Source of the DNA: VBAS01 sp035292525
GTDB lineage: Bacteria; Bacteroidota; Bacteroidia; Chitinophagales; Chitinophagaceae
Direction: 5' to 3'
DNA length: 19,922 nucleotides
Assembly: GCA_035292525.1 (NCBI GenBank)
Contig: DATDPZ010000341.1
Location: 1-19,922, forward strand
Part shown: positions 7,861 to 14,842 of the stretch, piece by piece
Layout: each line of letters begins with the position of its first letter
Numbering within the stretch: position 1 is the first letter of the stretch
Notes under the pieces: generated by a model
Database searches by the model: none
Told to the model about the DNA's origin: nothing
What the model saw: only the letters and a program-made list of their open reading frames with translations
Translations under genes and position numbers: made by a program

Positions 7861-8688
7861 GTGGAAGGTAAAATTTTTTGTTTGTTATTTGCTTTTTCAA
7901 AAAGGTTTTCCTTGAGACTGATTTTACAAACCCTCTTGTTGCTTTTATTTTTTTTTACTTTTTTACCAAAAGAAGGAATTGCCCAGTATTTTAAATTAAA
8001 AGGAGTGGTATTCGACAGTTCAAAAACCTATCCATTATCATCTGTAACGGTTTTATCCACGTCTGGCAAAGGAACGATCACCGATGCCTTTGGCAGATAC
8101 GAAATAGAGGTTCGTGAAAAAGATTCCGTTTGGTTCAGCTACCTGAATAAGCCCACCATCAAATACCCGGTTGCAAAAATTTTTGATTCAGAACAATTTG
8201 ATCTTGCCCTTCATATTAATATTCCGGTTTTAAAAGAAATCTTCATCAAGCCCCGCAATTACCGACAGGACTCTTTGCAAAACAGGCTGGATTATGCCAA
8301 AGTTTTTAACTGGGAAAAACCAACGCTTAAAGCTACTATGGGATCCGGTCCGGGTACTGCTGTTGGCTTTAGCCTGGAAGAGATCATCCGTATGTTCCAG
8401 TTCAGAAGAAACAAAAGCATGGCCGATTTCCAGGAAAGACTTTTAATACAGGAACAGGATAAGTTTATTGACTACCGTTTCAATAAATCACTTGTATTAC
8501 GTTTAACGGGTTTAAGCGGGGAAGAAAGGGACAGCTTTATGGTTCGTTGCAGACCCATTTACGAATTTTGCCTTTCGGCAAGTGATTATGATTTTCAATC
8601 CTGGATAAAAGGCTGTTTTGAAAAATATCAACAGGAAAAAGATGCAGAAATACTCCGGAGATTGAAAACAAAACCAGGTCCTTTTTAG
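7861..8688 (+). CDS. Secreted protein with an N-terminal CarboxypepD_reg-like domain
   Basis: The 275-residue reading begins at a GTG (7861); an overlapping ATG at 7859 is in another frame that soon stops, so the true start may be this GTG or a later TTG. A strongly hydrophobic segment (residues 18-35) ending near GIAQY is a signal peptide. Residues about 45-115 (KGVVFDSSKTYPLSSVTVLS, then DAFGRYEIEV) have the beta-sandwich pattern of CarboxypepD_reg-like domains found in outer-membrane and cell-surface proteins of this phylum. The remaining charged helical part (120-275) is not recognised. The domain often occurs at the N terminus of TonB-dependent receptors, but no barrel follows here. It lies 58 bases downstream of purN. 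Confidence 0.65.
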   Translation: MEGKIFCLLFAFSKRFSLRLILQTLLLLLFFFTFLPKEGIAQYFKLKGVVFDSSKTYPLSSVTVLSTSGKGTITDAFGRYEIEVREKDSVWFSYLNKPTIKYPVAKIFDSEQFDLALHINIPVLKEIFIKPRNYRQDSLQNRLDYAKVFNWEKPTLKATMGSGPGTAVGFSLEEIIRMFQFRRNKSMADFQERLLIQEQDKFIDYRFNKSLVLRLTGLSGEERDSFMVRCRPIYEFCLSASDYDFQSWIKGCFEKYQQEKDAEILRRLKTKPGPF

Positions 8689-8713
8689 CCCTATTTTATT
8701 TCAGGGCGTTTTG
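8688..8713 (+). terminator. Possible weak terminator overlapping the previous stop codon
   Basis: GCCCT (8688-8692) and AGGGC (8703-8707) can pair across a 10-base loop and are followed by GTTTTG. The stem is only 5 bp and starts with the last base of the TAG stop. It would separate the CarboxypepD_reg-like gene from the hydrolase at 8754, but it is weak. Confidence 0.3.
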
Positions 8714-8753
8714 TAAATAATCTTATCTTTCTGTTTACAAAAATCATTTTAAA

Positions 8754-10064
8754 ATGAAGAAAATTTTTTTGTTGGCAATCCCGGTCATGCTTTTGCATTT
8801 CACCGGCATCAGTCAATCCGCGGTTGTCATCAGCCACAAACCCAAAACACCGGTTTTGCAAATTGCAAAACCTGAATCAGCCGGCTTCTCAGCACAAAGA
8901 TTAAAAAGGATAGATGATAATATCGGCGGATGGATCAAAGACGGACGGCTGAATGGTTGTGTAGCACTGATTATCCGTAACGGAAAAATTATTTATCATA
9001 AAGCATTTGGGTATGATGACCTGGAAAAAACCAAACCCATCCGCACAGATAATATTTACCGGATTGCATCGCAAACAAAAGCCATCACCAGTGTGGCGGC
9101 TATGATGCTTTATGAAGAAGGAAAATTTTTACTGGATGATCCTGTTTCGAAATACATTCCTGAATTTACAAAGCAACAGGTATTAGATAAATTCAATGAA
9201 ACGGATTCCACTTATACAACTGTACCTGCAAAATCTGAAATTACCATCCGGCAATTACTTACTCATACATCAGGTATTAGCTATCCGCAAATTGGAACCA
9301 AAGAAGCCAATGCCATTTATGGCAAAGCAGGATTGGTAGCCGGCCTTGGAGTAGAGGTAGGAAGATTACTGGCAGATGATGTAAAAACAATTGCAAAACT
9401 CCCGCTGATTCACCAGCCAGGTGAACGGTTCAGTTATGGATTCAACACCGATATTCTTGGCCGGCTGGTGGAAATTTTTTCAGGTATGAACCTGGATCAG
9501 TTTTTCAAAAAAAGAATTTTTGAACCACTGGGTATGAATGATACTTATTTTTATTTACCGGCTGCAAAACAAAACCGTTTAGTATCTCTGTATGAGGAAG
9601 TAGAAGGAAAATTGCAACATTCAAAACCGGTTACTGAACAGAATGGAGCTTTCCTTTTAAATTATCCCAAAACAGCCGGCACATATTATTCCGGTGGTGC
9701 AGGTCTATCTTCTACAGCATTAGACTATGCCATCTTTTTACAAATGCTGCTGAATGAAGGCGAATACAATGGGAAAAGATTATTATCACGCAATACGGTA
9801 CGTATGATGACCATGAACCAGATCGGAGATATTAATCGGGGTGCAAATAAATTCGGATTGGGATTTGGAATCACTACAGAAAAAGGAAGCAGCCTGTTGC
9901 CCACACCTGAAGGTGTATTTGAATGGGGTGGTGCCTTTGCCACTACCTATTGGGCCGATCCGAAAGAAAATCTAATTGGAATCATTTACCGGCAGCTTTA
10001 TCGTACTACACTTGGAGAGGTACCAAATAAATTTAAAGTGTTAGTGTACCAGGCGCTGGAATGA
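8754..10064 (+). CDS. Secreted serine hydrolase of the beta-lactamase (class C)/family VIII esterase fold
   Basis: The product has 436 residues with a signal peptide at 1-20 (MKKIFLLAIPVMLLHFTGIS). The family catalytic residues are visible: Ser106 and Lys109 in SQTK, Tyr228 in FSYGFNTDILGRLVE, and WGG at 391-393 in place of the KTG box. The Y-G-F-N and WGG variants are typical of family VIII esterases and of many environmental AmpC-like hydrolases rather than clinical beta-lactamases. The likely reaction is hydrolysis of an ester, D-amino-acid peptide or amide in the periplasm; the substrate cannot be read from the sequence. It is the first of two such enzymes in the window (see 18713), but their sequences differ widely. 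Confidence 0.9.
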   Translation: MKKIFLLAIPVMLLHFTGISQSAVVISHKPKTPVLQIAKPESAGFSAQRLKRIDDNIGGWIKDGRLNGCVALIIRNGKIIYHKAFGYDDLEKTKPIRTDNIYRIASQTKAITSVAAMMLYEEGKFLLDDPVSKYIPEFTKQQVLDKFNETDSTYTTVPAKSEITIRQLLTHTSGISYPQIGTKEANAIYGKAGLVAGLGVEVGRLLADDVKTIAKLPLIHQPGERFSYGFNTDILGRLVEIFSGMNLDQFFKKRIFEPLGMNDTYFYLPAAKQNRLVSLYEEVEGKLQHSKPVTEQNGAFLLNYPKTAGTYYSGGAGLSSTALDYAIFLQMLLNEGEYNGKRLLSRNTVRMMTMNQIGDINRGANKFGLGFGITTEKGSSLLPTPEGVFEWGGAFATTYWADPKENLIGIIYRQLYRTTLGEVPNKFKVLVYQALE

Positions 10065-10082
10065 GATAAGTGGTAAGTTAGT

Positions 10083-10114
10083 AGTTATGAGTTATGAGTT
10101 GCGAGCTATGAGTT
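10083..10114 (+). repeat. Heptamer tandem repeat (AGTTATG)n
   Basis: Four and a half copies of a 7-base unit run head to tail: AGTTATG, AGTTATG, AGTTGCG, AGCTATG, AGTT. The array begins 19 bases after the hydrolase stop codon and joins directly to the TTAAAC array that leads into the next gene. No protein is encoded. It may be a slipped-strand expansion or part of a dispersed Bacteroidota intergenic repeat. Confidence 0.8.
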
Positions 10115-10142
10115 AAACCATTAAACTTATAAACACTTAAAC
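10113..10142 (+). repeat. TTAAAC leader repeat before the His-rich membrane protein gene
   Basis: TTAAAC or a one-base variant begins at 10113, 10121, 10129 (ATAAAC) and 10137, an exact 8-base period. The array ends 7 bases before the ATG at 10150 (TTTCTTC-ATGGAA). The same design precedes the gene at 11048, with the shared opening TTAAACCATTAAACTT and the shared close CTTCATGGAA. No Shine-Dalgarno sequence is present. Confidence 0.8.
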
Positions 10143-10149
10143 TTTCTTC

Positions 10150-10923
10150 ATGGAAGTTCATCATCATAGTCATATTACAGAAAAAAATGCCCGCATGACC
10201 GGACGGGCATGGACCCATTATTTCTGGGAATTCCTGATGCTGTTCCTCGCTGTATTTTGCGGATTTCTTGCTGAATACCAACTGGAACATAAAATAGAAA
10301 GAGACCGGGCTTATGAATTTGCTGAATCTCTCATTGCTGATTTAAAAAAAGACACCACTCAGTTAATTTCAGATATTAAACAAATAGATTTTGTGGCACC
10401 ACGGATTGATACTTTCCGGACACTTGCCCAAACAAAAAATATCAGTGATCTCCCCGGAGGCACCTGGCATTATTATGCCCGGTTTACAAGCTGGTATTTT
10501 AGTTTTAATTCAAACAACGCTACTTTTGAACAACTTAAAAATTCCGGCTCACTCAGGTATTTTAAAAACAAAGATGTTATTAATGCCATAGCCCGGTACG
10601 ACAAGATTTGCCGGTCAATAAAAGACCTCTATAATTATGAACAGCCAATCATAAATCGTACAATAGACCTTAGAAATCAGATTTTCAATGCCATCAATTT
10701 TAGCCCCGTATGGGATTTTAATACACCGAGGGAAAAAATAGACTCCTTTATGAAAATGGATATAAAACTCCTTGATAACAATAGTGCTAAATTTATTGAA
10801 TTTGCTAATAATTGCCAGATGACACTGTCAGATTACCGCCATCGGAAAAATGACTATCAAATGGCTTTGAAACTTGGCAGTAATTTAATAATGCTACTTG
10901 CAAAAGAATATCACCTGGAATAA
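10150..10923 (+). CDS. Single-pass membrane protein with a His-rich N terminus, uncharacterised family
   Basis: The product has 257 residues. It opens MEVHHHSHITEKNARMTGRA, so four of its first eight residues are His. A single hydrophobic helix (about 24-43, FWEFLMLFLAVFCGFLAEYQ) is followed at once by a charged helical stretch (LEHKIERDRAYEFAESLIAD). The rest is predicted soluble and helical. I recall this combination of a HHHSH start and LMLFLAVFCGFLAEYQLEHKIE in many uncharacterised Chitinophagaceae and Sphingobacteria proteins; no function is known. The short N terminus is likely cytoplasmic and the large C-terminal domain periplasmic. A metal role for the His cluster is only a guess. The ATG at 10150 is fixed by the repeat leader directly upstream. 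Confidence 0.7.
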   Translation: MEVHHHSHITEKNARMTGRAWTHYFWEFLMLFLAVFCGFLAEYQLEHKIERDRAYEFAESLIADLKKDTTQLISDIKQIDFVAPRIDTFRTLAQTKNISDLPGGTWHYYARFTSWYFSFNSNNATFEQLKNSGSLRYFKNKDVINAIARYDKICRSIKDLYNYEQPIINRTIDLRNQIFNAINFSPVWDFNTPREKIDSFMKMDIKLLDNNSAKFIEFANNCQMTLSDYRHRKNDYQMALKLGSNLIMLLAKEYHLE

Positions 10924-10973
10924 AAACAGTGATTTGCTTTTATCCTTCAGTTGATTGCAGGAACATTCAGCCC

Positions 10974-11039
10974 TTAAACCATTAAACTTTTTAAACCACT
11001 TAAACTCTTAAACCCTTAAACTTCTTAAACCTTTTAAAC
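10974..11039 (+). repeat. TTAAAC leader repeat, eight copies, before the gene at 11048
   Basis: TTAAAC starts at 10974, 10982, 10991, 11000, 11008, 11016, 11025 and 11034, eight perfect copies at an 8-9 base period. The array ends 8 bases before the ATG at 11048 (TTTTCTTC-ATGGAA). The rest of the 124-base gap (10924-10973) has no recognised feature. The repeat contains no stable self-complementary stem, so as RNA it should be an unpaired A/U-rich leader. Confidence 0.85.
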
Positions 11040-11047
11040 TTTTCTTC

Positions 11048-11590
11048 ATGGAACAAACAACCTTAGGCATCGGCACCAGGCTACAGCACACGCAATACGG
11101 ACCGGGGGTGATCGTAGGCCTTCGTTATGCTACGTATTTAATTTCATTTATCAACCACGGATTAAAAGAAATTGATAAAACTGATAACAAGCTGGATGAA
11201 ATTATTCCTGAAAATGTTTCGGAAGAAATAGAAACACATAGCGATGTAGAAAAATCCTTATTGAAGATTTTAAGATTGTGGGGTGGCATTACAGAAAATG
11301 TACCGCTCGGTGATAAATGGCACGGTGGTAGTTTATTAATTCAACCTGCAGATAAATCACTCAAGCCAAAGGAAATTCCAATTACAGATTTTTTTCATAA
11401 AGTAGTGATGCTGCGAGACCGCTTAAGGGTGCTGGAACAAAATATCAACAGTCATAAATCATTAAGCGATGAAGAGAAAGTAAATATTCAACAATATATC
11501 ACCCGCTGTTACGGCTCACTCACCACATTTAATGTATTGTTTAAAAACAAAGAGGATTGGTTTGTGGGAGATAAGAGCAGCCCCCACTAA
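11048..11590 (+). CDS. Conserved protein of unknown function with an SH3/KOW-like N terminus
   Basis: The product has 180 residues and no signal peptide or membrane helix, so it is probably cytoplasmic. Residues 7-40 (GIGTRLQHTQYGPGVIVGL, then ISFINHGLKEID) have the G-x-R-x-x-H-x-x-Y/F-G-x-G-V-I pattern of small beta-barrel modules, as in CarD-like or UvrD-tail domains, which often bind RNA polymerase or nucleic acid. The middle (66-110) and end (120-180, with coiled-coil character at VVMLRDRLRVLEQNI) are not recognised. The last residues (KSSPH) are encoded by C-rich DNA that resembles a dispersed repeat starting here, so the C terminus may have been altered by an insertion. The function is unknown; a role in transcription or translation is only suggested by the fold. 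Confidence 0.6.
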   Translation: MEQTTLGIGTRLQHTQYGPGVIVGLRYATYLISFINHGLKEIDKTDNKLDEIIPENVSEEIETHSDVEKSLLKILRLWGGITENVPLGDKWHGGSLLIQPADKSLKPKEIPITDFFHKVVMLRDRLRVLEQNINSHKSLSDEEKVNIQQYITRCYGSLTTFNVLFKNKEDWFVGDKSSPH

Positions 11591-11760
11591 CTCCCCCAAA
11601 GGGTAATGTCATTTAGTTAAGCAATGGTCGCCAATTGAACATTGATTATTGAATATTGATTGTTGAATATTTGGCTGGAAAAATACTCAATATTCAATGC
11701 TCAACAAACAATTTTCAAGTATAAAACCCTTAACTATATAACATAGCCCCAAAGGGGGAG
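11591..11760. repeat. Repeat-rich convergent gap with nested inverted and tandem repeats
   Basis: Outer arms CTCCCCC (11591-11597) and GGGGGAG (11754-11760) are inverted, each joined to CCCCAAAGGG-like sequence. Inside is a 14-base tandem repeat on the plus strand: TTGAACATTGATTA, TTGAATATTGATTG, TTGAATATTTGGCT (11635-11676). A partial inverted copy follows at 11687-11704 (TTGAACATTGA pairs with TCAATGCTCAA with one mismatch). The block lies between two convergent genes (11048 plus, 11870 minus) and could act as a two-way transcription barrier. The remaining 11761-11869 shows no feature I can support. Confidence 0.65.
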
Positions 11761-11869
11761 GACTGCATTACACAGGGCCAGCTTTTCGAATACTTTTTTT
11801 ATGAATGGATTTTTACAAAAGATGATGTAGTATATCTGCCACATAGCTTTTGGGGACAGCTCCCTTGTT

Positions 11870-13324
11870 TCAATCCCGGTAATTCAATGCCGGTTTTCTG
11901 TCACCAAGTAATGGCTTATACTGATAATCGCCTTTTGCTTTTTTAAATTCTTCTTTCGCTTTTATAATATGACCGGATGTTGTGTATAAATCAAATGCAG
12001 TTAACGCCATTGTCTTGGCAGCTACCAACATCCCTTTTGTGCCAATCTCCGTACCGCCGCAAGCTACCGCCTGCCAGCTATGTGCCGGTGTACCGGGCAC
12101 CCAGGTAGCAGACCGCATACCTACTGTAGGTACAGCATAACTTACATCACCCACATCTGTAGAGCCACCTCCTGCATCGCCTACCAGTTTCAAAGGCACT
12201 ATTTCTCCTGCTGTTTCTATAGCCGGAAATGAAAAATTAAAAGAGCTTTGTATTTTTTTGGCAAAATTTATTTCTTCATTTGTATAAGACACTCCACCCA
12301 CCCGGTCAAGATTTTGCTGCATGACCGATGCCAGTGTATTATTTAAAAGTAAATCATGGGTGCCGCCAATCACTTCATATTCCATTTTTGTTTCTGTACC
12401 CAGCGCTGCCCCTTCGGCCGCTTTCACTACCCGGTCAAATATTTTCATTACATCGTCTTTTTGGGGATGACGTACATAATAATATACTTCTGCAAAGTCA
12501 GGAACAATATTGGGCGCCTTACCCCCACTGGTAATTACATAATGAATACGGGTTTCCTGCGGAATATGTTCTCTCATCATGTTCACCATATTATTCATGG
12601 CTTCTACTGCATCCAAAGCCGAACGACCTTTTTCCGGCGAAGCAGAAGCATGAGCAGAAAATCCCCTGAACCGGAACTTGGCAGACTTGTTTGCCAATGC
12701 ACTGGTCATGGTGATGCTGTTTTTGTCGCCGGCATGCCAGTGAATCACTACATCCACATCTTTAAAAAGCCCATCCCTGGTCATATACACTTTACCCGAC
12801 CCGCCTTCTTCTGCCGGGCATCCATACAAGCGGACTGTACCGGTAATTTTTTTTTGTTCCAGCAATTTTTTTACTTCAATGGCAGCGGCTACAGAAGCCA
12901 CGCCAAATAAATGATGCCCGCAGGCATGCCCTGCAATTTTTCCCTCAATTGGTGTTTTTACCGGGTCGGCAGTTTGTGCCAGGCCGGGCAGTGCATCAAA
13001 TTCTGCAAGTATGCCAATGACCGGCAACCCGCTGCCATAAGAGGCGATGAATGCGGTAGGCATGCCGGCCACCCCGGCTTCTACCAAAAATCCATTATCC
13101 TTCAAAGTCTGTTGCAGCAGCGCTGAACTCTTTTCTTCTTTAAATCCTACTTCGGCAAATTCCCAGATCTGCAAAGCTTTTTCTTTATAAAAATTATATT
13201 GATTATTCAATGAAGTAATGATCTCCTGTTTCACCAGGTCGGGGTCGGCGGGTTTTGTCCTGGTTTTTTGTGCTTTACCAGCCATGGAAAAGAAAAGAAT
13301 AAAAAATAAAAATAACGGCTTCAT
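11870..13324 (-). CDS. Secreted M20-family amidohydrolase (AbgB-like)
   Basis: The product has 484 residues with a signal peptide at 1-18 (MKPLFLFFILFFSMAGKAQK). The metal-site motifs of peptidase M20D are present: GHACGHHLFG with His133, Cys135 and His137; PAEEGG with Glu172/Glu173; IHWHAG with His195/His197; and a C-terminal His415 in GTPAHSW. VIGILAEFDALPGLAQ (102-117) and the GMPTAFIASYG stretch before it match the p-aminobenzoyl-glutamate hydrolase subunit B group. Such enzymes cleave amide bonds of N-acyl or folate-derived amino acids. Export makes a periplasmic peptide or N-acyl-amino-acid substrate likely, but the true substrate is unknown. It is transcribed divergently from the M19 dipeptidase (242 bases between the starts). 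Confidence 0.88.
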   Translation of the reverse strand: MKPLFLFFILFFSMAGKAQKTRTKPADPDLVKQEIITSLNNQYNFYKEKALQIWEFAEVGFKEEKSSALLQQTLKDNGFLVEAGVAGMPTAFIASYGSGLPVIGILAEFDALPGLAQTADPVKTPIEGKIAGHACGHHLFGVASVAAAIEVKKLLEQKKITGTVRLYGCPAEEGGSGKVYMTRDGLFKDVDVVIHWHAGDKNSITMTSALANKSAKFRFRGFSAHASASPEKGRSALDAVEAMNNMVNMMREHIPQETRIHYVITSGGKAPNIVPDFAEVYYYVRHPQKDDVMKIFDRVVKAAEGAALGTETKMEYEVIGGTHDLLLNNTLASVMQQNLDRVGGVSYTNEEINFAKKIQSSFNFSFPAIETAGEIVPLKLVGDAGGGSTDVGDVSYAVPTVGMRSATWVPGTPAHSWQAVACGGTEIGTKGMLVAAKTMALTAFDLYTTSGHIIKAKEEFKKAKGDYQYKPLLGDRKPALNYRD

Positions 13325-13511
13325 GTTTTTTATGATTTTGAATAAAGCTAATGTTTTTTATAAAACTTTTTTTAAAGTATTCATCATCTTTTCATCAAAT
13401 CACTGATTAAAATTTTCCCCTCCGTCTCATTTTTCATTTTCACAAAAAAATTGCCAGATCATCCCAGGTTTCACTCCCCCTTTTTTTTATGTATTTTATC
13501 TGAAACTTGAA

Positions 13512-13545
13512 TTTTTGTCGTATAAATTAGTTTATCTACCTTTTG
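13512..13545 (+). promoter_or_regulatory. Predicted promoter of the M19 dipeptidase gene
   Basis: TTTTTG (13512-13517), a 19-base spacer and TACCTTTTG (13537-13545) match the TTTG/TAnnTTTG pattern with one extra T in the -7 element. The predicted start of transcription near 13551 leaves a leader of about 15 bases before the ATG at 13567 and excludes the earlier in-frame TTG at 13543. Confidence 0.45.
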
Positions 13546-13566
13546 CCGCTAAACCTGTTCACTATA

Positions 13567-14769
13567 ATGAGGAAATATCTGCTGTTTATGACCATCGTTT
13601 TTCTCATGGGGCTTCCTGTTTTTTCCCAGAAATACAAAAGAATTCACAGGGCCGCTGTACTGGTGGATACTCACAATGATTTTCCCAGCAAGGCAATTGA
13701 AAAAAACCTGCTCTTTGATTCCGACCTCAGTGGCAAAGCACATTCTGACCTTGGCCGGATGAAAAAAGGTGGCGTGGATGTTCAGATATTCTCCATCTGG
13801 TGCGATGGGAAAATGCCGCAACCATACAAATGGGCCAACCGGGAAATTGATTCCATCTATGCGATTACCCTTCGTAACTGGCAAAAAATGGAAATTGCCT
13901 TTACGCCGGCAGACCTGAAAAGAATAGTACGCCAGGAAAAATTTGCTGCCATGATGGGTATTGAAGGCGGACACATGATAGAAGATGATCTTACAAAACT
14001 GGACAGCCTGTACAACAGGGGAGTCCGGTATATGACACTGACCTGGAATAATTCAACCAGCTGGGCCACATCAGCCATGTATGAAGCCTCACTGAAAACT
14101 TCTTCAAAAGAAAATGCTTCTGCAGATTCTGTGGTACGAAAAGGACTTACAGATTTTGGTAAGCAGGTAGTAACCCGGATGAATGAACTGGGTATGATGG
14201 TGGATATCTCACATGTGGGTGAACAAACTTTTTGGGACGTGATGCAAACGACTACCAAACCGGTGCTGGCCTCACACAGTTGTGCTTATACCTTATGCCC
14301 GGTGTTCAGAAACCTGAAAGACGACCAGCTGAAAGCGATTGCTGAAAACAACGGAGTGGTTTGCCTGAATTTTTTCTCCGGGTTTGTTGACAGTACCTAC
14401 AATAAAAAAAACAGGGCTTTTAATGAACGGCATAAAGCAGAACGGGATTCCATTCTGAATACAGTGACAGATTCCTATTTTGCAGATTCTTATCTTTTTG
14501 AAAAATACGCAGCCGAAGTGATGGCTCTTCGTCCCCCACTTTCTTTGTTGATGGATCACCTGGATTATATTGTAAAGCTGGTGGGTGTAAACCATGTAGG
14601 GTTGGGCAGTGATTTTGACGGTATTAATTCTGCGCCTCAGGGTTTGGATGGCGTTCAGGATTTTCCGAAGATTACAGAAGAACTTGTAAAAAGAGGTTAT
14701 AAAAAGAAAGAGATTAAAAAAATACTGGGTGGAAATGTGCTAAGAGTATTTAAAGATAACCAGCGCTAA
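13567..14769 (+). CDS. Secreted membrane dipeptidase, peptidase family M19
   Basis: The product has 400 residues with a signal peptide at 1-20 (MRKYLLFMTIVFLMGLPVFS). It is related to renal dipeptidase and hydrolyses dipeptides, often with a D- or dehydro-residue at the C-terminal position, using two zinc ions. The metal ligands are visible: His36 and Asp38 in DTHND, Glu133 in GIEGG, His216 in ISHVG and His237 in SHSC. Asp349 in GLGSDFDG matches the general base of the human enzyme. RGVRYMTLTWNNSTSWATSA (151-170) is also family-typical. The ATG at 13567 is chosen because the longer TTG start (13543) lies inside the predicted promoter. The stop codon overlaps the first bases of the REP array. 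The divergent M20 enzyme may act on related periplasmic peptides. Confidence 0.92.
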   Translation: MRKYLLFMTIVFLMGLPVFSQKYKRIHRAAVLVDTHNDFPSKAIEKNLLFDSDLSGKAHSDLGRMKKGGVDVQIFSIWCDGKMPQPYKWANREIDSIYAITLRNWQKMEIAFTPADLKRIVRQEKFAAMMGIEGGHMIEDDLTKLDSLYNRGVRYMTLTWNNSTSWATSAMYEASLKTSSKENASADSVVRKGLTDFGKQVVTRMNELGMMVDISHVGEQTFWDVMQTTTKPVLASHSCAYTLCPVFRNLKDDQLKAIAENNGVVCLNFFSGFVDSTYNKKNRAFNERHKAERDSILNTVTDSYFADSYLFEKYAAEVMALRPPLSLLMDHLDYIVKLVGVNHVGLGSDFDGINSAPQGLDGVQDFPKITEELVKRGYKKKEIKKILGGNVLRVFKDNQR

Positions 14770-14841
14770 GGGTTGCCAACCTTTTGAAAGTGCCAGGGTT
14801 GCCAACCTTCAAAAGGTTGGCAACCCTTGTTAGCAACCCTT
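14768..14841. repeat. REP-like palindrome array downstream of the RAYT gene
   Basis: A half unit AAGGGTTGCCAACCTTTT (14768-14785) is followed by a perfect palindrome with 15-bp arms, AGGGTTGCCAACCTT (14795-14809), loop CAA, AAGGTTGGCAACCCT (14813-14827), and by a short remnant AGCAACCCTT (14832-14841). The array starts inside the stop codon of the M19 gene and ends 2 bases before the RAYT stop. It shares its core GGGTTGCCAACC with the array on the other side of the RAYT gene. The hairpin could also end transcription of either convergent gene. Confidence 0.85.
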
Positions 14842-14842
14842 C

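Noticed and set aside
8754..10064. Antibiotic-resistance beta-lactamase
   Set aside because: The SQTK, Y-G-F-N and WGG boxes match family VIII esterase-like hydrolases; the fold alone does not show beta-lactam hydrolysis. The same caution applies to the gene at 18713.
10083..11047. CRISPR array at the TTAAAC or AGTTATG repeats
   Set aside because: The units are 7-9 bases with no spacers of 25-40 bases and no cas genes nearby; these are simple tandem repeats.
11734..11940. A plus-strand open stretch reading FFYEWIFTKDDVVYLPHSFW with protein-like composition
   Set aside because: It has no ATG, GTG or TTG start in a useful place, begins inside the repeat block and overlaps the well-supported M20 gene on the other strand.
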